Shown: positions 33,998-43,637 of the stretch, piece by piece
How positions within the stretch are numbered: the stretch's first letter is position 1
How the letters are laid out: each line of letters opens with the position of its first letter
Source: Massilia sp. BJB1822
GTDB lineage: Bacteria; Pseudomonadota; Gammaproteobacteria; Burkholderiales; Burkholderiaceae_D
Assembly: GCF_013369485.1 (NCBI RefSeq)
Contig: NZ_JABWEB010000023.1
Location: 17,100-81,099 of the forward strand
Length of the DNA: 64,000 nt
Direction of reading: 5' to 3'
Position numbers and translations under genes: made by a program
The notes under the pieces: model-generated
Told to the model about the DNA's origin: nothing
Database searches by the model: none
What the model saw: only the letters and a program-made list of their open reading frames with translations

Positions 33998-36900
33998 ATG
34001 AGTTCAGATTCGATCGTGAAGTTCAACTTTGAAGATAGCAAGGCCAGCAGCACGGACATCAGCGAAAAGGTGGGGGAGCACAAGTTGACGGTCACGGCCA
34101 ATGGCCACGGCAATGTGGAGCTGGCCGCCAGCCGCTACGCCGGCAAGGCCGCCAAGGTCGGCTTCGGGGAAGTCAAACTGACATCCGCCATGGGTGCCGA
34201 CGGAGTGGAAGTGGGCGAAATGTTTGCCCTGCGCAGCCTTTTTGTAAATTCCTCCGATGAACTTGAGGCGCTGACCTTCTATATTTCGCGCAACGGACAG
34301 CTATTCGCCGAGTACACATATGAACTCACAGGCCATGGCGGCGTCATTTTCGATATCCCCGCAGAGAAGTTGCCGTTTGGCGACGAGATCAGGATTTACG
34401 CGACGCGCAGTGGCGGCGGCATTGCCAACAACTTCCAGGTGGACGAGATCCGTCTCGCCTATCCCGAGACCAACAGCGCTCCCGAATTCCTCAAAGACGC
34501 AAACATCAGCGCCGTGCAGAGCGACGTTTCCATCGATCTGGCGCCCTGGCTGCAAGTCAAGGATCTGGACCAGGGGCAGCCGCTCACCTGGACGATCACG
34601 CGCGATCCGGGACACGGCAAGCTGGTGATCGACGGCGATTTGAGCGCCACCAGCGGCGGCGCAGCGATTGGCCCCGCCGGCAAGCTCAGCTATCGCCCCG
34701 ATCAAGCCGATGTGGGGCGGGATAGCTTTGAAATCACCGTTTCGGACGGCAAAACCACGGTCAAGCGCGAGATCACGATCGACGTCACGCCCGTTAAACC
34801 AAGCGCGCCCGACCTGGCGGCAGCCAGTGATACCGGTGACAAGGACGACGACAATGTGACCGATGCCGACCATCTGACCTTTACCGGTACGGGCTTTGCC
34901 GTCGACTCGACCTCCCAGGTTGCCCTCTACATCGACGCTAACCGGAATGGCCAATACGAACCTTTGGAGACCGAATTCCTCGGCACGACCAGCATGAAAA
35001 ACGGCAAGTGGACTTTTGCCGATGTCGATGTCAGCAAGCTCAAGGATGGGAACTACAAAGTCGCCGCGTTTACCAGCGCGGGCCGGAGCGATTTATTCAG
35101 CGACTTCAGCGACGATCTGGTGGTGACGATCGCCCGGCTGCCCGTTGCTGGCGGCATCAAGTTCGCGACCGACAGTGGACGCAGCCCGACCGATCTGATC
35201 ACCAAGGAAGCCAAGCAAACCATCAGCGCCACGCTGAACAAGGCGCTGCCGGCTGGCGGCAAGCTGATGGCGTCCCTGGACGGTGGCGTCCACTGGATCG
35301 ATGTCAGCGATAAGGTGAGCGGCAAGGCGCTGCTGTGGAAGGATGTGACGCTGAGCGGCAGCAATACGCTGCAGCTCCAAGTCAAGCAGGACGGCGACAG
35401 CGGCATGCTGGTGTCGCGCGATTACAAGGTGCTGACCGAGGCGCCCAAATGGCAGGTGCAGGATCTGAAGCTCGATATGCCGAAATACCAGGCCACGGCC
35501 AAAGATCCCATCTTCGTCAAGGGACAGGATCTGAAGCTGGAGCTGGTGCTGAAAGAGGCGTCCAAGCCGGGCGAGGTGTGTGAGGTGTCGGTTGATGGCG
35601 GCTTGCACTGGACGACTGCAAGCAAGGCAGATGCTGGGAAATGGACGATCAGCCAGCTGCCTTTGTTGAAAGAAGGCGGCACACTGCTGGTTCGCGCGAT
35701 CGACGAGGCAGGCAATTCGGCCGAACTGTTGAAGCAGACCTATGTGGTGGATAAGAGCGGCCCCCAGGTCAGTGCGATCGCGCTGGACGGCGAGGTCAAG
35801 GAAGGCGCCAGCGAATTCAAATTGAAAGTGAAGATCAGCGATGGCGCTGGCGCTGGTTTCCCGGAAACCGCGGATTTGCAAGGGCTGTTCGGCATCAAGA
35901 ATGAAAAAGGCGAGGCGCTGACGCTGCTGCGTTCACCGGTGATCGAGGCCTTCAATGGCAAGGAAATGAGCGCCACCCTGGTGTTCGGCGTGCCGGGCGG
36001 GAAATGGGTGGATGCCCAGCACGGTGGGAATTACCAGGTCTTCCTGCGGCCGGAGGTCTTCAAGGACAACGTCGGCAATTTTGTGGAGGGCAAGGAGCTG
36101 GCCCAAACCCTGCACATCGGTAAAGTGGCGCCTGAACCCAAGCCTGAACCGGTGCCACCGTCCCCGCCGCCAGTGCTGGTGGATGGTGTTCCCGTCACCA
36201 AGACCACGTCGAACGATGCTGCGACCGGCACGACCACGTCCACCGTGACCGTGCCGACCGTGACGGCAGGCCGCCAGGACGACAGCAAGACCCCGAACAA
36301 AGGCCTGGCCGACATCGATCTGAATGTCAGCAGCGGCGGCCGCGAGGCCAAGCTGACCGTCAGCCTGCCGGTGGGCGCGGGTTTGGGCGCGGAAGGCTCG
36401 ACCGTCCTGCTCAGCAAGGAGCAAGCCTTGCTGGATCTGATCCGCCGCATCGAGCAGAAAACCGATGCCGCTTCGTCCACGCAGAAGGATATGAAAGGCC
36501 AGGGCACTTCCTTCCTCGATGGTCTGGGCAAGGACGTGACGGTGCTGAGCAAGACGATCACGCCGACCCTGGTGTCGGGCAGCGATATCAAGCAACCTAT
36601 CCTGATCAGCGGCAGCTCGGCCACGCCGGCGGACGGTGGTGCGAACAGCACCGCCATCGGCCTGGTGATCGATACCAGCCAGCTGGCTAAAGGCGCCGTT
36701 CTGCAGCTGAACAACGTGGACTTTGCTGCGGTGGTGGGCGAAGCGACGCTGCGCGGCGGCGATGGCCGCAACTACGTGGTGGGTGACAATGCCAGCCAGA
36801 ACATCTTCCTCGGCGCCGATGACGACGTGCTCAAAGGCGGTGGCGGCAACGATATCCTGGGCAGTGCGGGCGGCAACGACATCCTCGACGGCGGCGCCGA

Positions 36901-38104
36901 CAACGACTTCCTGGCCGGCGGCATCGGCAACGATACCCTGATCGGCGGCACCGGCAACGACGTACTGCAAGGCGGCCGCAGCGACCAGGGCGCATGGAGC
37001 TTCAGCGTGAATGCGAAAGGCGAAATCGTGGCGACCCACGACCAAGCCATGTTCTCGCCGGGTCAGAACGAAACTGTGCAAGTGACGGAGTTGAACAAGC
37101 TGCCCGACCTGGCCTTCCTCAATGCCGGCAAGGACAAGCTGGTCGACCTGGGCCTGCTGTACCACGCCGCCTTTGGCCGCGCTGCCGATATCGGCGGCTT
37201 GAACTTCTACACCGGCACCGGTGAATCACTGGCCAGCGTGGCGAAGTCCTTCACCGCATCGAAGGAATGGCTTGCTGCCGGGATGGACAAGCTGGACGAC
37301 AAGGCTTTCCTGACCAAGCTGTATCAGCAGGTGCTGGGCCGAGAACCGGACCAGGGCGGCTTCGACTTCTGGCTCAAGGCGCTGACCGGCGCAAATGGCG
37401 TCAAGGCCAGCCGCGACAAGGTGATGCTGGGCTTTGCCCTGAGCGACGAGCACCGCAAGCTGCAAGCCAAGGATGGCGTCTTCGCCAAGGTCACGCTGGA
37501 CAAGGAATCCGGCTGGATCAACGGCAGCGGCGACGACCGTCTGGATGGCGGCGTGGGCAGCGACGTGCTGGTCGGCGGCGACGGCAAGGATACGGCAGTC
37601 TACAGCGGCAAGCAGGCCGATTACAAGATCCTGCTGGGCGCAGATGGCCAGATCAAGGTGGCTGACAAGGCGAATGCCGACGTCGATACCCTGAGCAGCA
37701 TTGAGCAGGCCGAGTTCAGCGACGGCGCCATCAGCCTTGCCTTCACGCAAGCCGACGCGGGCCGCCTGAAAACGGCAGGCCTGTTGTACCAGGCGGTGTT
37801 CGACCGCGCTGCGGACGTGGGTGGCATCAACTGGTGGCTGGCTTCGCAATCGAGCAGCCAGCAGATGATTAACGGCTTCACCGCTTCGGCCGAATTCCAG
37901 AAGCTGTACGGCAAGCTGGATAACGCAGCCTTCGTGCATGCGCTGTACGCCAACAGCGGCCTGGCCGCCGATGCGGCTGGTGGCGAAGCGGCGTGGGTGA
38001 GCTACCTGGGCACCCACAGCCGCGCCGAACTGGTAGGCAGCTGGATCGCGCAGGATGCGGTGATCCAGGCGCAGCAAGCAGGACAAGGCCTCTGGCTGGT
38101 ATAA
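33998..38104 (+). CDS. Large secreted Ig-like/RTX protein with DUF4214 domains
   Basis: 1368 residues from ATG 33998. Order: an N-terminal beta domain (1-165); cadherin/Ig-like modules (about 165-700, e.g. GKLSYRPDQADVGRDSFEIT and YIDANRNGQYEPLETEFLG); a Pro-rich linker (PEPKPEPVPPSPPP, about 710); a beta domain; calcium-binding RTX nonapeptides (GGNDILDGGADNDFLAGG and following, about 930-990); a DUF4214 pair (LGLLYHAAFGRAADIGGLNF; LYQQVLGREPDQGGFDFW); a second RTX block (LDGGVGSDVLVGGDG); and a final DUF4214 (LLYQAVFDRAADVGGINWW). No N-terminal signal; a C-terminal type I secretion signal is expected. Role is likely surface or matrix adhesion. No T1SS genes lie in the window. Confidence 0.88.
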   Translation: MSSDSIVKFNFEDSKASSTDISEKVGEHKLTVTANGHGNVELAASRYAGKAAKVGFGEVKLTSAMGADGVEVGEMFALRSLFVNSSDELEALTFYISRNGQLFAEYTYELTGHGGVIFDIPAEKLPFGDEIRIYATRSGGGIANNFQVDEIRLAYPETNSAPEFLKDANISAVQSDVSIDLAPWLQVKDLDQGQPLTWTITRDPGHGKLVIDGDLSATSGGAAIGPAGKLSYRPDQADVGRDSFEITVSDGKTTVKREITIDVTPVKPSAPDLAAASDTGDKDDDNVTDADHLTFTGTGFAVDSTSQVALYIDANRNGQYEPLETEFLGTTSMKNGKWTFADVDVSKLKDGNYKVAAFTSAGRSDLFSDFSDDLVVTIARLPVAGGIKFATDSGRSPTDLITKEAKQTISATLNKALPAGGKLMASLDGGVHWIDVSDKVSGKALLWKDVTLSGSNTLQLQVKQDGDSGMLVSRDYKVLTEAPKWQVQDLKLDMPKYQATAKDPIFVKGQDLKLELVLKEASKPGEVCEVSVDGGLHWTTASKADAGKWTISQLPLLKEGGTLLVRAIDEAGNSAELLKQTYVVDKSGPQVSAIALDGEVKEGASEFKLKVKISDGAGAGFPETADLQGLFGIKNEKGEALTLLRSPVIEAFNGKEMSATLVFGVPGGKWVDAQHGGNYQVFLRPEVFKDNVGNFVEGKELAQTLHIGKVAPEPKPEPVPPSPPPVLVDGVPVTKTTSNDAATGTTTSTVTVPTVTAGRQDDSKTPNKGLADIDLNVSSGGREAKLTVSLPVGAGLGAEGSTVLLSKEQALLDLIRRIEQKTDAASSTQKDMKGQGTSFLDGLGKDVTVLSKTITPTLVSGSDIKQPILISGSSATPADGGANSTAIGLVIDTSQLAKGAVLQLNNVDFAAVVGEATLRGGDGRNYVVGDNASQNIFLGADDDVLKGGGGNDILGSAGGNDILDGGADNDFLAGGIGNDTLIGGTGNDVLQGGRSDQGAWSFSVNAKGEIVATHDQAMFSPGQNETVQVTELNKLPDLAFLNAGKDKLVDLGLLYHAAFGRAADIGGLNFYTGTGESLASVAKSFTASKEWLAAGMDKLDDKAFLTKLYQQVLGREPDQGGFDFWLKALTGANGVKASRDKVMLGFALSDEHRKLQAKDGVFAKVTLDKESGWINGSGDDRLDGGVGSDVLVGGDGKDTAVYSGKQADYKILLGADGQIKVADKANADVDTLSSIEQAEFSDGAISLAFTQADAGRLKTAGLLYQAVFDRAADVGGINWWLASQSSSQQMINGFTASAEFQKLYGKLDNAAFVHALYANSGLAADAAGGEAAWVSYLGTHSRAELVGSWIAQDAVIQAQQAGQGLWLV

Positions 38105-38130
38105 ACAGATATTCCTGCCGCGGTTCTTTA

Positions 38131-38163
38131 AAAGCCGGCCCTCTTTGCGAGGCCGGCTTTTTT
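38131..38163 (+). terminator. Rho-independent terminator after the RTX gene
   Basis: AAAGCCGGCC-(CTCTTTGCGA)-GGCCGGCTTT followed by T, 27 bases after the stop: a 10-bp stem in the right place for the large gene. Confidence 0.88.
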
Positions 38164-38444
38164 GCTATTGGCCGCCGCCAGCGCTTCCCAGACCGCCCAT
38201 CCCGGCATCGATGGATCGTCCGCGAGCGGCAGGTAGAGAAGCAGCCATAAAAGTGGATAGGCGGGGCGCGAATGCATGGCAGGCTCCGGGATGATTCAAG
38301 GTGGGGCCACTATATACGCCGGACTTGGTCGGGATGTATGGCTTTTGTAATGCCATCGATGAAATTCAATGACAAGAAGCGGAGTGTCCAGCAGGGCGGC
38401 CGGCTCTATCGTAGGCATCTATCTGTCATGCGAAAGGAGCAGAA

Positions 38445-39203
38445 ATGAAGCTGTTAAATAACAAGGTAGCCATCATCACTGGCGCCAGTTCGGGCATCGG
38501 CTATGCCACCGCCAAGCTGTTTGCGCAGGAGGGCGCGAAGCTGGTCCTGGTCTCGCGCCGCCAGGCGGAACTCGATGCGCTGGTCGCCAGCCTGGAGCCG
38601 GGCAGCGCCGTGGCCTGTGCGGGCGATGTGGCCGACGAGCGCTGCGCGCGCCAGGCCGTGGCCACGGCGCTGGAGCATTTCGGCCAGCTCGATATCGCTT
38701 TCAATAACGCCGGCACCTTGGGCGAAATGGGCGCCACCAGCGATATCAGCGTGGAGGGATGGCGCAATACGCTGGACACCAATCTCACCAGCGCTTTCCT
38801 GGCGGCGAAGCACCAGATTCCCGCGATGGCGGGCCGCAGCGGCGCCTCGCTGATTTTCACTTCCACCTTTGTGGGCTACACGGCGGGCATGCCGCAGATG
38901 GCCGCCTACGCCGCCAGCAAGGCGGGCCTGATCGGCCTGACGCAGGCGCTGGCGGCGGAGCTGGGGCCGCAGGGCATCCGCGTCAACGCCATTCTGCCCG
39001 GTGGCACGGATACGCCGATGGGCCGCGCCGTCGCCAATACGGAAGAGGCCAAGTCCTTTGTCGCCGGCCTGCATGCGCTGAAGCGTCTGGCCTCGCCGGG
39101 CGAAATCGCGCGCTCGGTGCTGTATCTGGCCTCCGACCTGTCCAGCTTCACGACCGGTACTGCCATGCTGGTTGATGGCGGCGTGTCGATCAACCGCGCC
39201 TGA
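38445..39203 (+). CDS. SDR-family oxidoreductase
   Basis: 252 residues, classical SDR. Cofactor motif TGASSGIG (about 13-20), NNAG (about 89-92), catalytic Ser in FTSTFVGY and YxxxK in YAASKAG (about 155-159), and the PGGTDTPMG segment. The acidic/basic pattern after beta-2 (VSRRQAE) suggests NADP. Start behind AAAGGAG. Substrate unknown; often annotated glucose 1-dehydrogenase-like. Convergent with the binding-protein gene. Confidence 0.9.
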   Translation: MKLLNNKVAIITGASSGIGYATAKLFAQEGAKLVLVSRRQAELDALVASLEPGSAVACAGDVADERCARQAVATALEHFGQLDIAFNNAGTLGEMGATSDISVEGWRNTLDTNLTSAFLAAKHQIPAMAGRSGASLIFTSTFVGYTAGMPQMAAYAASKAGLIGLTQALAAELGPQGIRVNAILPGGTDTPMGRAVANTEEAKSFVAGLHALKRLASPGEIARSVLYLASDLSSFTTGTAMLVDGGVSINRA

Positions 39204-39220
39204 TTGCCTGTTGCGGACGG

Positions 39221-39949
39221 CTATTCGATATCGCCATACTTCTTGTGGATCGATTTCGAGGTGCCGTCCTTTTCCATGGCCTTCAGTGCGCTGCCCAGGC
39301 GGGATACCAGCTCGGCATCGCAGCTCTTGGAGCAGGCCAGATAGTTATAGGTCGGACCGAGCGAGGCACTGACCCGCACCCGGTTGTCGGCATCGCTGGC
39401 TTTGACCCATTCCTTGCCTTCGGCGACCGGTCCATACCAGGCGTCGATGCGCCGGTTCAGCAGCATTTTCTGGGGTGTCTGATCCTGATTGAGCTCGTAA
39501 ATCTGGCCATCGGCAAAGCCGTTCGCGCGCAGAATGTGCACGCCCGCCGTGCCCCGGGCCGCGCCGATGACCTTGAAGGCGCTGCGCGCTTCGTCAAAGG
39601 AATTGACCGCCTTATCGAGGGAAAAGAAGGCGCGGTTGACTTTGACGATGGGGGCGATCCAGGTGTATTTTTCTTCGCGCGCTTCGACCCGGGCGAGCGG
39701 GATGATCAGGGTGTTGCGCGAGGCGGGGTTGGCGACGGCGGCCAGGGCGCGGTTGCTGGGCACCACCAGCAGCTTGGCTTGGTAGCCGGCGCGGCGCATG
39801 GCTTCCAGCACGATATCGCCCACCACGCCTTTGCGTTCCGCCGTATTGATGGTCAGCGGCGGCACTTCCATCAGGTACATGGTGAGTTCCTGCGCCGCGC
39901 AGCTTGCCGCGGCGGTGGAAAGAAGCATCAGGAATCCAAGACGTTTCAT
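39221..39949 (-). CDS. Periplasmic amino-acid-type binding protein (SBP family 3)
   Basis: 242 residues with signal peptide (LGFLMLLSTAAASCAA). Binding-domain pattern includes GVVGDIVLEAMRRAGYQAKL and RRIDAWYGPVAEGKEW. No transporter genes adjoin it, as for many orphan family-3 proteins in this type of genome. Possibly a sensor or an orphan binder. Confidence 0.8.
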   Translation of the reverse strand: MKRLGFLMLLSTAAASCAAQELTMYLMEVPPLTINTAERKGVVGDIVLEAMRRAGYQAKLLVVPSNRALAAVANPASRNTLIIPLARVEAREEKYTWIAPIVKVNRAFFSLDKAVNSFDEARSAFKVIGAARGTAGVHILRANGFADGQIYELNQDQTPQKMLLNRRIDAWYGPVAEGKEWVKASDADNRVRVSASLGPTYNYLACSKSCDAELVSRLGSALKAMEKDGTSKSIHKKYGDIE

Positions 39950-40018
39950 GGTTCGCCCCCTTGCATGCTGCCCATTATACGGGCATGGCGGGGGCTGCGG
40001 CCGCTTTCTCTGCTTGTC

Positions 40019-40840
40019 TCAGGCGGCAGACAGGGGAAGGGTGGGGTTGAAGCGTCCCAGGACGATACCGCCCCGGCGGCAAGCCTCGCCAAAGCGGTCG
40101 CTGGCCAGATAGGCATATTCCAGCGCGCGGCTGGCGCCGATAGGGTCGTCCTTGTCGTTGGCCGCCAGGCCCGGATGGCACATCATCAGCGCGCCGGAAG
40201 GGGCGTCGGCCAGCCATTTTTCCATCAGGTCGGCGAAATCGGCTTCCGGCGAGAGGGAATACATGCCGGCGAACCAGGACGGCGTCGCGTACCCAAGCTG
40301 GTTGGCCTGGTAGGAAAAGCCGTGGGTGAGCAGGCAAAGCAGATGCGACTTGAAGTGGTCGTCGCCGGGATTGGCCAGCAGGTCGGGCGCGCGCAGATAC
40401 GGGCGGTCGTCGCCGGTCCAGCGCTGCTCCATGGCCTGGAACAGCGCAGTGCGCGCGCAGGGCAGGGCGTGAATGTGCTGGTGGCCGTCGAGGAAATCCG
40501 GCAGGCGGCCAAAGTGATGGCAGAAGCGGTCGATCTGGTTCAGGAAGATGCCGCGCAGCTTATCGATGGAGAGCAGGCGCAGCTGGCTTGCCAGCAGCCA
40601 GTAGGACAGGGGGCGCACCTGCTCCTCGCCCTGGCTGAAATCGTGGGTCAGGTTCAGGTGCAGGCCGATATCGGCATCCTGCGAAAAGCGGCGCAGGGGC
40701 GCGGCCAGCACCGGCCATTCGCGCGACTCGCTCATCACGCTGGTGGCGGAGAGCCGGCCTTGCTCCAGTAGGCGCAGAATGCCTTCGCTGATGGCGGCCG
40801 ACTGGGCGAAATCGTCGGCGCAGAGTATCAGTTTGCGCAT
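40019..40840 (-). CDS. ChbG/HpnK (YdjC-like) carbohydrate deacetylase
   Basis: 273 residues. Metal/active-site motifs: CADDFAQS (Asp-Asp, about 7-13), GLHLNLTHD (about 57) and GHQHIHALP (His-x-x-His, about 124-128). YdjC-family enzymes deacetylate N-acetyl sugars or lipid-linked glycans. ATG 40840 follows the glycosyltransferase stop (TGA-A-ATG). Third gene of the envelope operon, where it could play the role ArnD has in lipid A modification. That role is inference. Confidence 0.88.
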   Translation of the reverse strand: MRKLILCADDFAQSAAISEGILRLLEQGRLSATSVMSESREWPVLAAPLRRFSQDADIGLHLNLTHDFSQGEEQVRPLSYWLLASQLRLLSIDKLRGIFLNQIDRFCHHFGRLPDFLDGHQHIHALPCARTALFQAMEQRWTGDDRPYLRAPDLLANPGDDHFKSHLLCLLTHGFSYQANQLGYATPSWFAGMYSLSPEADFADLMEKWLADAPSGALMMCHPGLAANDKDDPIGASRALEYAYLASDRFGEACRRGGIVLGRFNPTLPLSAA

Positions 40841-40841
40841 T

Positions 40842-41852
40842 TCAGTTGACGCCCTTCTTGGCCAGTTCCTGCTGGCCGACCATGCTGTGGTCGATGCGTT
40901 CATCCAGGATGTACAGGGGGCGCTGCTTGGTTTCCTCGAAGACGCGGCCCAGATACTCGGCGATCACGCCCAGGCAAAGTAGCTGGATGCCCGACAGGAG
41001 CATCATGCCGGAGGCAAGGGTGGCCCAGCCCGAAACCGGGTTCCCATAGACCAGGGTCTCGCCAAGGATGTACACGCCGTACGCCAGGGCGCACAGCGAA
41101 ATGATGGCGCCGGCAGCCGACACCATGCGCAGCGGGCGCATGGAGAAGGAGGTCATGCCCAGCGAGGCCAGGTCGAGCAGTTGGCCCAGACGGAACTTGC
41201 TGCAGCCTGCCGTGCGCTCTGCGGCGGCAAAGGGCACGATGCTGGTCTTGAAGCCGAGCCAGGCGTACAAGCCCTTCATGAAGCGGGCGCGTTCCGGCAT
41301 CTGCATCAAGGCTTGCACCACGCGCCGGTCCATCAGGCGGAAGTCGCCGGCATTGGGCGGAATGATGAAGCGCTCGCCGCTCTGCAGGAAGCGGTAGAAG
41401 CGCTGCTTGGCATAGGCCAGCAACCGGTTTTCGTGCTTGCGGTCGGACTGCACCGCCACCACCATATCGCAGCCGGAGCGCCATTCGGCCACCATGCGCT
41501 GGATAAGTTCAGGCGGATGCTGGCCGTCGCCATCCATGCACAGCACGGCGTCGCCGCGCGCGGCTGCCAGGCCTGCCGTCAGCGCGGCTTCCTTGCCGAA
41601 GTTGCGCGAAAGGCGCAGCAGTTGCACATTGCTGTACATGCTTTGCTTCTCGAACCTGGCCACCACCTCTTCCAGATTGTCGCTGCCGCCGTCGTTGACG
41701 ATCACCAGTTCCCAATCGACGTCGCAGCGCGACAAGGCCGCCGCCAGCTCGGGCAGCAGAAGGGACAGCGAGGCTGCTTCGTTCAGCACAGGAAGGACCA
41801 CCGAGATGGCTTTGCGCCCGGCGCGATTCAGATTGATCGAAGGTGGGGACAT
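40842..41852 (-). CDS. GT2 family glycosyltransferase with two C-terminal TM helices (ArnC/GtrB-like)
   Basis: 336 residues. Nucleotide-sugar motif VVLPVLNEAASL (about 18-29), VNDGGSDN, and the catalytic DxD in CMDGDGQHPPE (about 117). Two membrane helices lie near the C-terminus (AAGAIISLCALAYGVYILG; LASGMMLLSGIQLLCLGVIA). Such enzymes load a sugar onto undecaprenyl phosphate. The start shares a base with the stop of the upstream GT39 gene (TAATG). Confidence 0.9.
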   Translation of the reverse strand: MSPPSINLNRAGRKAISVVLPVLNEAASLSLLLPELAAALSRCDVDWELVIVNDGGSDNLEEVVARFEKQSMYSNVQLLRLSRNFGKEAALTAGLAAARGDAVLCMDGDGQHPPELIQRMVAEWRSGCDMVVAVQSDRKHENRLLAYAKQRFYRFLQSGERFIIPPNAGDFRLMDRRVVQALMQMPERARFMKGLYAWLGFKTSIVPFAAAERTAGCSKFRLGQLLDLASLGMTSFSMRPLRMVSAAGAIISLCALAYGVYILGETLVYGNPVSGWATLASGMMLLSGIQLLCLGVIAEYLGRVFEETKQRPLYILDERIDHSMVGQQELAKKGVN

Positions 41853-43312
41853 TATTTCACCTCCACCAGCGAACGGCGCGCGCCGTGGAAGCGGATGCGA
41901 TCCGCGGGAATGCGCAGGCGCTGGGCCTCTTGGTTATCCATAACAACGACCTTGCTGTGACAGTCGCCCTTGCACAGCGCTCCCTGGGAATAGAAAGCGG
42001 AGGAAAAGGCGGGGTGGGTTTGATAATTCAGTTGCGCGCCTGCCGGCGCATGCTGCAGGAAATTCTGGATCAGCTCACGCTCCGAGTTGGCATTCATCTG
42101 GCGCTGGATCAGCGGCGCGCAAGAAAGCACCAGCGCTGCAAAGGCGGCCAGCCCCAGGGCGCTGCGCTGCTGCAGGCTCTCGGTGCTGTTCTCCAGCCAT
42201 TGCGCAGCCAGCACGGCGAATGGCGGGATCGCGGTCAGCGCATAGGTCCAGATGATGTTGCGGCTGAAGGTGAAGAACAGCAGCGGCGTTAGCGTGGCGC
42301 ACCAAAGTAAGCATTCCAGTGGCGGCATGGCGGCCGGACTGCTTCTCCAGCGCCGCGCGGCGCGCAGCAGCAGGCAGCCAAACACGCCTATCCACGGCAG
42401 GATGGCGCCGGTCCAGAAAATCCAGATGGCGCCCAGCGGCTGGCGGTGGGCTGTGCCATAGCGGTCGCCCATCCAGCCTGGCTGCAGAAAGCGGGCGAAA
42501 TGTTCGCCGACGATGAAGTAGTTGAGGAAGCCAGGATGGCGCGCTTCGGCCGCGATATACCAGGGCAGGAAAATGGCGAGGGCCAGCAGCACGCCTTGTG
42601 TATCGGCGAGGCGGCGCAGCAGCTGCACTGGTTTGCCCTGCATGATGGCGAAGGAGGCCAAGGGCAGCGCGATCAGCACCCAGGTCGCCAAACCTTTGGA
42701 CAGCGCACCCAGGCCGACCATGGCCCAGAAAGCCAGGCGCCAGCGGGCAGTCTGTGGCGCTTCGCGCCAAACCTGCCAGGCGCAGTACTGGGCGGCCAGC
42801 ACCACGCCCATTTGCACGGCGTCGGTCATGACGGCGCCGGCACTGGCGAAGAACAGCGGCGAGGATGCCAGCACCGGTATCACCAGCCAGCGCTGGCGCA
42901 GGCCCAGCTCAGCGGCCATGCGCATGGCGATCCAGATGGCGCCCAGCGATACCAGCAGCGCCGGCAGGCGCGCGGCGAATTCGTTGACGCCGAAGACGGT
43001 CATGAAGGCGGCGCTGCTCCAGGTGGAGAGCGGCGGCTTGGCGAAGAAGGGCGTCTGCGGGTCCATATGCGGCATCAGCCAGAAGCCGTTGCTGACAGCC
43101 TGGCGCGCGATTTCGCCATAGCGCGCTTCGGTGGTGTCGGCCAGCGGCGCAAACCACATCAGGCCAAGACGGGCCAACAACAGCAGAGCGGTCGCGCTCA
43201 GCAGCCATGCCTGCCAGTTGCGGCCGACATCGTTGATGCGCGCGCCGGCGGCGAGGCGGTTGTTGGCTGATGGCGTCGTGACGGATCGGCCGGGACGATG
43301 ATCTGCATGCAT
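41852..43312 (-). CDS. GT39/ArnT-like lipid-linked sugar transferase
   Basis: 486 residues from ATG 43312 (AAGG upstream; the longer in-frame start lacks an RBS). Motifs TTEARYGEIARQ (first periplasmic loop, acidic pair) and PFFAKPPLSTWSSA match ArnT/PMT-type transferases; about 11 membrane helices and a small C-terminal periplasmic domain follow. It transfers a sugar from undecaprenyl phosphate to lipid A or another envelope acceptor. Together with the ArnC-like GT2 and the deacetylase it forms a complete-looking glycan-modification operon. Confidence 0.9.
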   Translation of the reverse strand: MHADHRPGRSVTTPSANNRLAAGARINDVGRNWQAWLLSATALLLLARLGLMWFAPLADTTEARYGEIARQAVSNGFWLMPHMDPQTPFFAKPPLSTWSSAAFMTVFGVNEFAARLPALLVSLGAIWIAMRMAAELGLRQRWLVIPVLASSPLFFASAGAVMTDAVQMGVVLAAQYCAWQVWREAPQTARWRLAFWAMVGLGALSKGLATWVLIALPLASFAIMQGKPVQLLRRLADTQGVLLALAIFLPWYIAAEARHPGFLNYFIVGEHFARFLQPGWMGDRYGTAHRQPLGAIWIFWTGAILPWIGVFGCLLLRAARRWRSSPAAMPPLECLLWCATLTPLLFFTFSRNIIWTYALTAIPPFAVLAAQWLENSTESLQQRSALGLAAFAALVLSCAPLIQRQMNANSERELIQNFLQHAPAGAQLNYQTHPAFSSAFYSQGALCKGDCHSKVVVMDNQEAQRLRIPADRIRFHGARRSLVEVK

Positions 43313-43560
43313 GAGCGTACCTTGAAAAAATAGTCGGTCGAACGTCTCTGTGGTCCGGGGTGGGCAAGGAAGAGAGTTCACTTTCGATCTTAGTAAGGCG
43401 CAGCTTAATTATGCATGAAGGTTATGTGAAACAAACATTAAATTTACGCGAAAAGCACGACAAAGAGTAGCCCAAGGCGCAGAATCTTCACGAAGCGCTA
43501 AGATTGGATAATGCCCGTGGTTGAGGGCGAAACGGGAAGGGAGTGGGACTTTTGCACTGC

Positions 43561-43597
43561 CAAAAAGAGAGGCGCGTCTCCTTGCGGAGCGCGCCTC
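43561..43597 (-). terminator. Terminator of the usp-hemerythrin operon (minus strand)
   Basis: GAGGCGCG and CGCGCCTC enclose CTCC/GGAG around a TTGC loop, giving a long near-perfect stem. On the minus strand a T-rich run follows. It lies 40 bases past the universal stress protein stop. The remaining gap to 43312 holds no gene. Confidence 0.82.
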
Positions 43598-43637
43598 AGT
43601 GAAGCCCCTAGTGGGAGCTTAGCGGGGTATTAAAAGC

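Noticed and set aside
38165..38356. Possible small minus-strand gene after the RTX terminator
   Set aside because: Two competing frames, one running through the terminator; no conserved feature to choose either.
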